From positions 51,528,251 to 51,592,250 of the forward strand of contig JACBWW010000003.1 in the NCBI GenBank assembly GCA_020086605.1: a stretch of 64,000 bases of DNA, in the 5' to 3' direction. Both the position numbers and the translations under genes were made by a program. Below are positions 51,157 through 62,190 of this stretch, piece by piece. The first letter of the stretch is position 1. Every line of letters starts with the position of its first letter. The notes below the pieces were generated by a model that ran no database searches, had not been told where the DNA came from, and saw only the letters and a list, made by a program, of their open reading frames with translations. The DNA comes from Lanius collurio. Its lineage: Eukaryota > Chordata > Aves > Passeriformes > Laniidae.

Positions 51157-51582
51157 TCACCACCGCCTGCAATGCACTCGGCGCCTGCGGCCAGGGCCGC
51201 ACGGTCTCCAGGGTGGCGGAGGAGCCCCTGCAACGCGCGGGCTGCTCGACCACGTGTTCGCTGCTGAAACCGCAGCGGGACACAGCTGATATTGCTTAAC
51301 TGTCTCTGAAATCAGGTAATATTCACAGAAATAATCCTGCATTGGCACGTTTTTTGATTCGGAAATTAACTGTGTCCAAACATTCTTCCAAAAGTCCTTG
51401 GTAAGAATCAAATCCCAAGAAACATAGAAGTTTTTAAACAGCCATGCCAAAAAGTGTCTTAGTTCTTTCTGAGCTTGAATTAAGCTAAAATCTACATATT
51501 GCTGTTCAAGAACCTTTTTAAGTTTAAGGTAAATGTCTCTTTGTGGTTTGGACAGCCATGAGTCCTTCCATGAGTCCTCCAT
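51157..51582 (-). pseudogene. Truncated gag start, matrix-like
   Basis: A frame of 141 codons beginning at ATG 51582 in good context (ACGATGG), about 90 bases after the primer site. The first 95 residues or so are helical and aromatic in pattern, with LRHFLAWLFKNF and KDFWKNVWTQL, like the small helical matrix domain at the start of ERVK/betaretrovirus Gag. Similarity is to the pattern, not a strong sequence match. Near 51290 the base composition shifts to very GC-rich and the frame runs on for about 40 Pro/Arg-rich codons before a TGA. Capsid and nucleocapsid are absent. Confidence 0.65.
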
Positions 51583-51670
51583 CGTTCAGAGATGGGACAA
51601 CAAAACAAAAGTAAGAAGAGATATCGAGAGTTACTCATGAATCACTGAATTATCTTCTTCAGGGATCGTT

Positions 51671-51688
51671 TGCCTGCATTCTCCACCA
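51671..51688 (-). promoter_or_regulatory. Primer binding site for tRNA-Ala
   Basis: On the minus strand TGGTGGAGAATGCAGGCA, two bases after the 5' LTR, is complementary to the 3' end of tRNA-Ala(AGC) (…GCATTCTCCA plus CCA) with one mismatch; the likeness continues for several bases beyond (…CGATCCC). It marks where reverse transcription would start. Confidence 0.82.
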
Positions 51689-51690
51689 TT

Positions 51691-51981
51691 TGTTGTAGTG
51701 AGGAGAATCCTTACAGCATGTATAAGAGAGCGATGGACTTGGAAGGAAAGATGAAGCCATATTTTGTAGATGTTCAGGGATGATTTATTCCTCCAGCCGC
51801 ATGGCTGGAGTTCCCAGGCAGCCCCAGTCATGGGACCCTCTCTCTACCCGGGACCCGGCCACCCCAAACCAACCACTCAGGAACAGGTATGGGGCATACG
51901 TGACATGGGAGCAGGGACAGAGGCAGACTCGTACCCTGCAGGGTCCCTCCCCCCGGGACTTCAGGGGAAGGCACCTCCACA
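51691..51981 (-). mobile_element. 5' LTR of the provirus
   Basis: 291 bp, starting TGTGGAGGTGCC and ending CTACAACA on the minus strand. AATAAA (51784-51789 on +) with a GGAATAAATCATCCC context marks the polyadenylation region. It is intact relative to the interrupted 3' LTR and borders the primer site on one side and the target duplication on the other. Confidence 0.9.
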
Positions 51982-52148
51982 GAACAGGCTGCCCAGGGAG
52001 GTGGAGTAGTCACCATCCCCAGAGGTCTTCAAAAAATGACTGGATATAGCACTTAGCACCATGGTCAATTGACAAGGTGGTGATCAGTCAAAGGTAGGAC
52101 TCAATCTTTGAGGTCTTCTCCAACTTAAACAATTCTGTGACTCTGTAT
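51982..52148 (+). mobile_element. CR1 LINE, 3' end of the interrupted copy
   Basis: Resumes CR1 precisely where 49088 left off: GAACAGGCTGCCCAGGGAGGTGGAGTAGTCACC, then ATAGCACTTAGCACCATGG, GGTGGTGATCAGTCAAAGG and the terminal CAATTCTGTGACTCTGTA. It gives the orientation and completeness of the host CR1 at its 3' side. Confidence 0.92.
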
Positions 52149-53544
52149 TATGCAAAATGAGATTTGACAGAGTTAACTTTTAAGCTAATGAGCTTAATTC
52201 CTTGATTTACAATTATGTCTCATGCTTTTAGATTCCTAGACCATAGCTGGTTCTCAATAAATTGCCTATACTATTGTTATGCTGGAAAACAAAAATGAAG
52301 GCTCAAGGGATACTGCACTCCCTGAATATGAACTTCTATAGGATGTTCTTCGGTAGGGAGGTGTCATTAAGACTTCAGCTACTTTGGGCAGTGGTAGTTT
52401 CAGATCAGATTGCTTTTTATTTATTTTTCCCTTCTTTCTTTTTTACGCATAATGTAGAATTGTATTTCACATATGAACCTTGATACATCTCACTGTACTT
52501 TTTTTTCCACCTGAAATTGCATTTCTGCAATCTCTGTGAGACGACTGAGAAGCCAAAACTAATCAGAATTTATCTCCCCTTATTAAAATCTCTCAGACAG
52601 AATATAATAGTGGCACCACATAACCTTTGAGATCCTACATGTTGGTGGGCAGTAGGCAGAGTGGTTCCATTTCCTAGCATGCTTTTATAAGTTTAGAAGG
52701 ATGTTACTTGAGAGTGTGTCTCCACAGAAGTTAAAATACAAGGTCACAGATACTGGCTTTTAAAAAAATAAAGAAGAGCTACCAAAAGTATTACTGAATA
52801 TTGTATATAATATTAGTGTCTCATCCTTCCTTCTTCAGGTTGTAATTGAGATAAAGTTTACTTTCTGCTTATTAAGCTTAGACACATTTTCTATGCATGC
52901 TGTAAAATTCTTTGACCTCCAGTTTTCACCTGAATCTATCAGAAGAATATAAGCTCCTGGCATCATATGATAACATAAATTAACAAAAGTGTTCATTAAT
53001 AAAGAGTATTAGCCTCTCTAATGGAAAATATTTAGGTATTTAATATTTCCACTTCAGTTTTGATTGGAAATACTATGTGAAAACCAGAAGCTTCTCAGAA
53101 TTCACTATAAGCTACAAAAATATTTAAAGAAACATCTAGTTATTTTTCCAATGCAGTCAGAACTAATCTGTTTGTCAGCAATTCCACTCTAACACATTAT
53201 CTTTCCAGAGACCTAGAACACAATGGTAAAAAGATGCCTGAGAATTTGATGTGTGTCTTTTTAAAGGAAAACACTAATGTGCTCACAGTATGTAAAGAAA
53301 ACTTTTCTTTAATACCTACCTACTCTTTAGGAGTTCACACCATTTTAACGGCTTCAGCTGAAATGGGAAAAGAACTGTGCAGAAGGAATCTCACTTTTGT
53401 AGGAATGTACTTAGAAGGTAGAGTTTGAATGGTACTCACACTTTCTTTACTAGTTACCATGAAATATTATTGCCCTATAGTGCCTATGTACAAACCTAAC
53501 TGATATTCAGTTATTAAACCTTACATAAATTACTGGGGTTTAAA
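52149..53544. other. No gene recognised
   Basis: AT-rich. Open frames 52262-52483 (+) and 53234-53428 (+) show no known motif. Confidence 0.6.
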
Positions 53545-53713
53545 TTATCACAGAGGTCACTGATGCCACTGATGGCTCAGCTGTGCCTGACATGGGTCTA
53601 CCTGAGATGACTGAAACCAGCTGTGCCCATCATAGGACAGCCACTAGCCTCTCCTCACAGGGGCCACCCTTGCAGTCCCCCCTGCCAGCCCCTGGGCAAC
53701 AGCACCCAACACA
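53545..53713 (-). mobile_element. Degraded 5' fragment of a family A LTR
   Basis: On the minus strand it starts TGTGTTGGGTGCTGTTGCCC and follows the beginning of the family A LTR through CTGTGAGGAGAGGCTAG and GACCTCTGTGATAATTTAA. The rest of the LTR is missing. The match is partial. Confidence 0.55.
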
Positions 53714-56005
53714 CCATGCTTAGAACAGAAGAAATCAGGTAAATATATGATATATTACAATATTGCAGAAGGACAAAACTCCTCTTACGAACATGTAGTG
53801 TTAGTACAGTCTTCATCTGTAAAACCTGTGTTATATTTTCATTATTTCAGTAAAAATCAGATGGCAAAAGGGACATGCGCTGAAATATCACTTTATAGCC
53901 TTTAAAGGACTTAATATCTTCTTCTGGACGTTGCCAGGGTCATGATTTATACTGAAGGTCTTCAGTGCTGCATATGACAATTGTGTTGGATTCAAGTAAT
54001 TTGGACAGGACAAAATATCATAAGGGACGTAAAAACCATGAGATAGAGTCAAAGACATAATAAAGTTTCTTCACACAGTGGAGAAAACGTGTGTTAAACA
54101 TATATCATTTTAACCTATCAAACACAGAGCAAAGCCTTCCATGCAGCTCGGCGTTGCAGGACTCAGTAAGTGCTGTGGCTGCAGTTTGCTGGGCACTACA
54201 GCAAGCACATGCTGAAGGTTGTTTCCTGCAGCATCAGCAACAGAAGGAGTTGCTCTGCTCCCCCTTGCAGCTGTGGGCAGGCTGGCAGCAGTGTGGTAAC
54301 AGGGATGTGGTAGTTAACATGAGGAACTGAGCAATTTCAAGTGCAGAAAGTTTCATTTGGAGCACTCATGGATGATTAACTTCAGGTTTCTCCCTCCAAG
54401 AAGAAGACTGCAGAAAATATTCCAAGGCAATACACTCCCATAAAAAAGAGATGGGAAAGACTACTTTCAACATCTACAGCAGCCCTAAGTTTGAAAAAGA
54501 CTACTGTCTAGTCTGGCACCTAAGGAAAATCTGAAATTCACAGCTGAGATGTGGCTAAAAGAATCCATGATTTGGATCATATTCTGCACAATAATAAGAA
54601 TACTCTAATAAGTATTTTATTAAGATACAGTGAGTATTTTATTGAGATACAAATGCTAAAGTTAATAATGGCACAGATTCAAGAAGAACATGGTTTCTTT
54701 TACTGAAAAATGAGCTGATCTGATAAAGACTTGAAAGAAAAACTAAAATCATCTGTAAAACCAGAAAACCTATATGAAAGGGAAAGAGTGAGTAATGTGC
54801 AGCAAAAAATGGACAGGCTGGATGGCCCTTCCTGTCTTTAACATCTCTGCTTTCAGTACTCTTTGGTAGTGTTTTTGCTTCACTTTGCACCATTGCTGTA
54901 AACATAAAATCTGCTCTTCATGCACTGTGTACTACTTATAAAGCATAGATATGCTACCCTCAGTACATAAATATAAGTAAGTCCACAGGTTTTTCCAAAG
55001 AATTAGAATTTTGATCTCTATCCCCTAGCATACACTGAGCTTTATGTTTATATGATGCACAAAAGAATTTAAAGACAGTCTGAACAAGGGACTATCTGCA
55101 TTAAGGCAAGTGTTTGGAAAATTGGAATAGTAACTGGAAATCCTCCAACTGGTTTAATCCATGTCATATTTTTATAGGTTGCTCAATAAGGAGCATATAA
55201 AAAGCTACAAATTTACAGGAAGTTGGTGTTACATCTAATTGGTTACTGGATCAGTTTATTTCAAGAAATGTTTCTTGTGTATTTTTACCTTTTAAAATGA
55301 CTCTTTGTTAATGAAACAGATATAATTCCATCAATCTTGAAATAATTCCCACAGCACATCGTTATGATTAGTTTCACTTTCACACTAGTGCTGCCAATTT
55401 TTAAAAACAGTCTTTTCATTAATAATACTGCCTAGTATGAGCTGCCAAAAACTATTTAATGTGTGATATGAAAAATCTGGCATTAGGTAGGTGCATAGTG
55501 AGAGCCAGTAGTGTAAGAATTTCATATTTCCTCCAATAGATTTGTCTGAAATGAACTCTGTGTGTTCTCACAGTGTGTTCTCTGTTAAAATAAAATTGCT
55601 GTGTTTCATTATTTAATTTGCACATTTTTGAAGTTAGAATGATACAATCAGTATTCCCTTAATCCTATTTTTATGCCTGATATTCACATACAAAAAGTGA
55701 TTTGCTTGATTTCAGTGCCAACATATGAAAATATTTTTTTATTCCTGTTGAGACTTAGGCAGTATACCTTTTCAGATTAAGGAGATTCATATTGTCATTT
55801 TCCTAGCATATATGTGCTGCTCCACACCAGCTTACCTTTTTTTTGCAGCTAGAGACCTTTCCTCTTGACTCTCTTCAGCAGTATGACTTATTTGGTTACT
55901 CTGGCTCTCTCTTCTCTAAAATGAGATGGTAAGCTTTTCATTTCATGGGCCATGTGTTTTTATCTATTCCATAAAGCTTACATGGCATTTATGGGATCAA
56001 TGTAA

Positions 56006-56038
<33 letters not shown>

Positions 56039-59000
56039 CATTTTATACTTTAGTGTTTGAACTGTGAAATACTTCCTTCAGTCAAGGCAGATGTCCATGT
56101 ACAGGTGTGTCAGGGCAATGGGGTTGGGTGTCCTCAGCACCTGGGCGTGGAGGGGCTGGGTCTGGCAGCCAGGACTGTCCCACTGTCCCAGGCAGAGAAA
56201 GGTGGGCTGGGGGGCACTCAGAGCATCTCCAGCCCTACACCCCCAAGTTCCAGAGTGAACTCACATCTCATATTTAAAACCCAAATTGTATTTGGATGCA
56301 AGCTTAATTCTAAAAAACAGGTGGAACAAGACATTGAAATAATTGAAGTTTAGGTTTTAAATTTGAATTTTTTAATTTGCATGTTCATGTCCTTTCCAGT
56401 GAGATAACTACCCTTTTCTTTTTGCCTTAATATAAACCAGAATTTTATTCTATCATCATACATACACCTGTGTGTTTGTGCCTTAAGGAATTTTGCCTTT
56501 AATTTAATGCTCAATTTCATCTGCAATATTAAATATTCATCATTTTCTTAGGTAATATATGGACATAAGAAGTCAGGTGTCAAAGTCTGGGATAGTTTGT
56601 CCTCAGAAGAATTCCAGAACTCTCTCCCAAAGGCTGAAAATAGACAGAAAAGGAGAATGCTTTTATTGAGTATATATCAATACTATCAATATCAGTAATC
56701 TCATGATTTTTTCTGTAATCATATGTCAGTAGCTGACTGAGTTTTCAAGCTTGAAGGATAGTTTAGACTTGTTTTATAAATACATTCACTTTTGGCAAAA
56801 AGACAAAATGTAACAGCTTCTACCACCTAAAGCAAGCACGTCATACTTGTTGGTTTGAGACTATCCATTAAGTCAAACTATTTTATCTTGAGCCTTACTC
56901 ATTGAATTTTGCCAGTTAGTGCTAACAATACTCGAGAAAGCATGAAATTATTTATAAGGTCTCACAAATAATTTCTTTTTCTTTTTGCTACAATATTGCA
57001 TCTCCAGATTCTCTGATGTTCATTGCAAATATGTAATATATATTCCTCCTTGAAAATGTATGAGAAATATATCCCACTTGTTCCATTTTAAATCACAGAA
57101 GATAAAGAGAAAACAAGGATGAGGTTTTACTGTCTGCAAAGAGACATAACAGATGTTTCAGCTGTAGTTATGTAATGTACACTGCCTGTCCTTGAGCAGC
57201 CTGGCCCCAAGACCCTAAAGGATAATAGGTTCTAGTGATGCCTCCCAAGCTCACGAAGATTTGAATGTCTCAAATGTCACCGGTTACTTCCATTTAGGAA
57301 AATAAATCCCACTCTAAATTTTAAATTTGTCACGATTTTGGATATTTGCAATGTAGACACCAACAGATGAGAAAGTCACTAGGCTACATTTATAGTCAAA
57401 GGAAGAATCCTTACATAAGATTTTATATGGCCATTTTAGGACAAGATTTATTTTTCAGTGAGTGCCTATTCTTCCACCTTGGCTATAAAATGGTGCTATG
57501 ATAATTGCTAAACTGAGAAGGTGATGCTGTAGATTTCCACAGTGGATCAGAGAAATTCTTTCAAATTGCCATTGCACTGGATCTCTGCATGTCTTAGCCA
57601 CATAATAATTCACCCTTGATACTTTTTTCCCAGTTCTTAATAGTTGAACGCTGCTCGTCTTTCACTGTATTGGTAAATCAACAGCTACATACTCTCTAAA
57701 TCTGTCATTCAGTTGAACCTGTTATATGGAGTTTTGCAACAGAGTTAATACTGAGGTGACTTGAAGTATACAATTCAATAAGGTAGTTCATATGGAGACG
57801 TATTTATGTTGAAGAAACATACCTTGGGTGCCAAATAACAATGAACTATTTTGAGCCTTTAAGGAAAATATGTATGGTGATGCCTTATATAAGACATTCT
57901 ATAATATATATGACTAATCTCTTTCTCTATTAATAGCTCCTAACTAGAACTGAAATTAAAAGCCTTTTGGCTTGAGCCTGAATGTTTATGTCAGATGAAA
58001 ACTTATCTCATTTAGATAGAGGTGACAGAGCTCAGTGTCAGAGGGAAAAATACAAAACCATTCTTTGTAATTTTGCAATATTTTTGTAGTCTGCACTGTG
58101 ACAACAGTAAAATCTCATCCTAATCATGCCTAGCTGGTATGGATCTGGTATGAGACCAGTATATCTGGCAACATCAATTATAGATGACTGAATTGTATGG
58201 GGTAATGGCTTTATATAACTGTAGTTAATTTGAACTCATATTTCTACTTAAAGGATATGTTGTGATGTATTTTGTCACAATAAAGACATTAATTAAATGT
58301 TCAAGCAAATGTGAAATTTTAATATTCACCAACTCTTTGAATATTTACCAAATAATTAAAATTCACCAGCTCACTAGAAGATTAATTGAAAAAATAAAAG
58401 AATCTATGTGCCATATATTTCTGTCCTTAATTATGAGTAATTATTCCTAAAATAACCACTTCTAAGAGTTTAAATATTAAAAGTTACTTCTAGTTCTAAA
58501 AAAAATTATATTTTTTTTTCCTTTTTAAAAATGTCTTAAAGTGATACCTTTTTATATCAAAGGACTGGACCTGTGGTGTATTCATAAATAAAATTACTGA
58601 TTGTAGTCAGGAAAATAAATTTTAATTTTATTACTTACTGTTAGCATAGCCCTGTCAATAAAGTAGAAAAAAAAAGTTAATTGGAATCTGCTGCGTTTTG
58701 TTCATCATGTGCATCACCACCCCTACTTACTGAGAGCAATAACATCTCAGAAGTGTTCTCTAAAGCACCAACTACACAAAAGGTAACACTGTCATGGATA
58801 TTAATGCAGAACATGAATTGAGACATCATTGCTAATAAATAAGTAGAAAAGAAACCAACCTGAATCTTTAGGAGACCAAACTTGCATGTTTTCCTTTAAA
58901 AAGTAGCACAGTGTTTTTGTGAACCATATTTTTCCGTAAATCACTGGGAAAATGGAAGCTTTAATATCCAACATTGTTCAAGGAAACCTGCTTGATTAGA

Positions 59001-59274
59001 CTGAAATCACATACTGTGTTCTCCCTTCAGACTGGGATGGAGTTTTATTTTGCAACCTCCAAATATCATTAGGTGTGAAAATTACTGTTATTGTTACCCC
59101 AAAGTTGTGTGTATTTGCCTTGCCCCTGCACCTAGAGCTGAGCCAGACAATGGCACTCACACTGGAAGAGAAATTCTCAGAGATTCATGGAGTTACTTCT
59201 ACAGAATTCTACACAGGCAGGAATGGAATTTGTGATTCAAAGTGCCCAGTCTCCAGCTTCCCAAAGGTAGGTTT
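53714..59274. other. No gene recognised
   Basis: About 5.5 kb, mostly AT-rich. Two GC-richer patches, 54120-54330 and 56080-56260, have short + strand frames (54091-54330, 56057-56353) without a motif. An (AAT)n repeat lies at 56006-56037. Confidence 0.6.
56006..56037. repeat. (AAT)n microsatellite
   Basis: About ten uninterrupted AAT units. It may be the remains of a family B LTR, which carries such a repeat, but no other LTR sequence was seen around it. Confidence 0.9.
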
Positions 59275-59279
59275 CTAGG

Positions 59280-59848
59280 TGTGTGGTGTAACCTCTCAGG
59301 CAGCTTAATACCTCACAGCCAGGCCCTCCCTCTCTCCTGCAGAAGGCTGGGGGAGAGAATTGTGAAAAAAGTGTCAGATTTCTGGGTCAAGATAATGACA
59401 TTTTTACTGGACAGAAAGGAAGGGAAATGTTAATAATAATAATAATAGTAATAATAATAATAATAATAATAATGATAGCAGTAGAAGAATATATAAAAGA
59501 AGTGATTCCCAAATGCAAGTGCTCACCACTGACTGATGCACAGCCACCTTCTGAGCAGCAGTCCCTGCCCATGTTTTCCCAGAGCTTATAAAATGAGCAA
59601 TGATGACATAAGGTACAGAATATCCCTTTGGCCAGCTGTGGTCACCTGTCCTGGTTGTGTCCCCTCCAAGATGCTTGTGCTCTCCCAGCCTCCTCAACAG
59701 TTGGAAAGACCATGACATTGTGAGCACAGCTTAACAACAACTGAAATATTAGTGTGTTATCAACATTATTCTCACCCTAAATCCAAAACTCAGGACTGTA
59801 TCAGCTACCAGGAAGAAACTTAACTCTATCCCAGATGAAACCAGGACA
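59280..59848 (-). mobile_element. Solo LTR of family B
   Basis: On the minus strand it starts TGTCCTGGTTTCATCTGG and ends ACACCACACA. A perfect 5-bp duplication CTAGG lies at 59275-59279 and 59849-59853. A TATA-like TTTTATAAGC (minus) lies near 59586, and the internal (AAT)n at 59431-59473 is a family trait. The related copies are at 6159-6730 and 42300-42883; here no internal retroviral sequence is attached. Minus-strand open frames 59387-59572 and 59404-59727 run through the LTR and its repeat and are not genes. Confidence 0.88.
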
Positions 59849-59853
59849 CTAGG

Positions 59854-60434
59854 CTAAATTACCTGCTCAGCAGTAGCCCTTATACAGAGACAGAATTCTA
59901 TAAACACATTCATCCCATAAAACTTTCACTAATTACAGAATGATCTGCTCTTTCTAGACACCTGTCTATTCTTGATAACTATCAAGCAGACCTAGATTAT
60001 CATCATATTTGACTAAAATGATACCGAATTCCTCCAAATATCACAGACTATCCAATAAATAATATCTAACTCCTATATAGACAATAAGGTATTTCTGAGT
60101 AACTTCATATGAAGTGCTTCTACACATCTCTATTTCTTTTTAAGAGAATGATTGTTCTGTTGCAGGCATTATTCCATTAAAACAGTTGTTGAATAACAAA
60201 GGGAATAGGATCAATAGCAATAAATGAGGACTCTAAATTACTTATTTCCAGGGATTTGCCTTTTAAAATATTTTCTTTGCATCTTGTACTTTGATTATGT
60301 TCGGCTGTGTGCTAAAAACTCATCTGTAAATTCACAGAGGAGCAGGGAAACCCAAATAGCACCCTGACAGACTATTACTAGGCCCAAAACAGGAACCATA
60401 AGCCCATAAGATGATAAGGCTTATCATCTTAAAT
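59854..60434. other. No gene recognised
   Basis: AT-rich sequence between the solo LTR and the GC-richer block. Nothing identified. Confidence 0.6.
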
Positions 60435-61290
60435 TCATAGTACCACAAGGGCACTATGGTAGACAGTCAAGGACTCAGAGAAAGGAACATTCTGTTTTAG
60501 TGCCTCCCAGGGCAGTCTCAGGACAGTCTCAGCCCCAGTGACTGGGTATGAAAGCCACCACGATGAGTCAATACCAGACATGTTATTAGGATGCAGGGGA
60601 AGAGCGCCTTTGAAAAGTGTTATTATGAGAATGTTTAGGGAGGGGCCAAAGGCAGGGGAAAGGATATAGTCAGATGATTTGGGGGGGGAACAAGTATGGG
60701 AACAGAGAGGACAAGGGGGTAAAAAGAGCCAGAGCCATCTGCACAGTCTGTCCCATCTTCTAATTGAATTATTTTCAAACTCCTTCCTGGCTGATGGACT
60801 TTCTATTCTGTGTGCATGTGTGTGTATGGGGGCATGAGTGTGACAGCTGGAGTCAGGCCATGTGTCAGAAGGTCTCTGTGCTTGCAGTGCCAGCAGGCAG
60901 AGAGATTGAGTGACTGTAAACAGCAGCGATTGTAGGTGGCACAATGTGTCATAGGGGCCCGTGTGGCTATGGTGTCAGGAACTGGAGCAAGGGGGGCCTG
61001 GGTGCCAGCAGCTGTGTTGGGAGGAGTCCAGATTGTACATATCTCTATGTATTCTCACTAGTGGACCTCTACCTGCTCAGTGAGAGAGGCAAGAAGTATG
61101 AGGTCAGTGATGTGGGTGTTTGTGTAAAGGCTCTGCGTGTTGGTTCATTATCTGTGTGGCCCTGTGTGTAGGTATTTATGTGGTGTGTGCATGTGCTCTG
61201 TGTGCATAGGCCTTCGGGAATACACCTTCAGCCTCACCACTTAGTAAACCAGAAGTGGTGCAGATGAGGCAACCAACACCTCTCTTGGGC
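60435..61290. other. Unclassified GC-richer block, possibly LTR or retroposon
   Basis: About 850 bases with GC-richer, GT-rich composition (TGTGTGCATGTGTGTGTATGG near 60810 and again near 61180). The longest frame, 60435-60944 on the minus strand (169 residues), has no known domain. A TATA-like GGTAAAAAGAGCC lies near 60718, but I found no convincing LTR ends or target duplication. Confidence 0.4.
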
Positions 61291-61814
61291 TGTTGTATCT
61301 AAGGGCCATTGTTTTTTCCTAAGAACTTACTTTTGAGATGTTATTAAAAGGTAAGAATTAATGTCCAGTTAATGAGATACTGTATAATTAATTTAGGTTT
61401 AGACAGCAGGAGATGGCTATGAACTTAGGAAAGCCAATGCTTATCCATGAACCAGTAAGTTCATGGACCTGCACAGAACAGGGTATGCTTTAGTAAATAT
61501 TTCATGACATAAACTGGTGAATGCTTTGATTGAGGAACATCTTCAGAAGCAACATAACAACATAGGTGGCATTAACATTCAGAAAACTGTGACTTAACTC
61601 CTTATTTGGAAGAAACAAAGTAGACTAAAGCATTAACATGTTTTTATAGACAATTAGTTTGATTCAAATAAGTTAGGATGAACTTCATTGCTGAATTTTT
61701 TATTTCATGTCATGAATCAATGAACTTTTAAAACTAGTGTAAATTGAAAGAACAAAAGGTGAGGACTACATTTTTCCCTTTGCTACTATTTTTCACAGAA
61801 TCCTAGACACACAG
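61291..61814. other. No gene recognised
   Basis: AT-rich sequence leading into the CR1 pair. Nothing identified. Confidence 0.6.
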
Positions 61815-62190
61815 CATGGAATCAGAGAATAGTTTGAGTTGGAAAGGATCTAAAGATTGTCTAGTTCTAACCTCTCTGATGTGGACAGAGACACCTTTCA
61901 CTAGACCAGGTTGCTCAGGGCTCCATCCAATCTGGCCTTAAACACTTCCAGGGATGTGGCATCCACAGTTTCTCTTGGCAACCTGTCCAGCTCCTCACCA
62001 CCCTCACAGTAAAGAATTTCTTCCTATTATCTTATCTAAACCTACTCTTTTTCAGTTTGAAGATATTGCCCCCTTGTCCTGTCCCTACATACTCTTGTAA
62101 AAAGCTCTCCACCTTTTTTGTAGGCTCCCTTCATGTACTGGAAGGCCACAATTAGTGATCCCTAAGCTTTTTCTTTTCCAGGATGAATGA
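61815..62190 (-). mobile_element. CR1 LINE fragment, 3' part (first of two)
   Basis: Reverse complement of a CR1 end on the + strand: AATAGTTTGAGTTGGAAAGGATC, TTTCACTAGACCAGGTTGCTCAGGGCTCC, CAACCTGTCCAGCTCCTCACCACCCTCACAG, GAATTTCTTCCTATTATC, then CTTCATGTACTGGAAGG and TTTTCTTTTCCAGGATGAA. It extends further 5' than its neighbour. Confidence 0.9.

Larger units (their letters stand above)
50068..51582 (-). pseudogene. Broken gag/Y-box fusion frame in the provirus
   Basis: The gag ATG (51580-51582) and the cold-shock domain lie in one reading frame, 505 codons apart from start to final stop (50068-50070). In between are six in-frame stops, all TGA, at 51157, 50992, 50953, 50923, 50635 and 50629 (lowest coordinate of each). 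After the last there is no ATG before the cold-shock domain, so the domain has no obvious start of its own, which also argues for translation as a gag fusion. The segment 50545-51285 is very GC-rich, so other frames are also open there (50870-51283, 50466-50876, 50537-50836). Which frame was originally read through this part cannot be settled by eye. No introns are seen, as expected for a gene captured as RNA. Confidence 0.7.
49089..51981 (-). mobile_element. Defective ERVK-like provirus carrying a captured Y-box-type gene
   Basis: About 2.9 kb on the minus strand: 5' LTR (51691-51981), primer binding site (51671-51688), gag start (ATG at 51582), GC-rich segment, cold-shock domain, untranslated stretch, and 3' LTR (49089-49826). 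The outer ends are TG...CA. The flanks AAACAG (49083-49088) and GAACAG (51982-51987) match at five of six bases, and the CR1 on each side joins up exactly when the provirus is removed. A 6-bp duplication and the matrix-like gag start fit ERVK/betaretrovirus-like elements. No protease, polymerase or envelope is seen, so it would have needed helper functions from a related virus. By my eye count the two LTRs differ at about 20 of 255 aligned bases, so the insertion is not recent. Confidence 0.85.

Noticed and set aside
50810..51299. + strand open frames of 127-159 codons opposite the captured gene
   Set aside because: They are mirror frames of GC-rich sequence whose sense strand is minus, as shown by the LTR, primer site and cold-shock domain.
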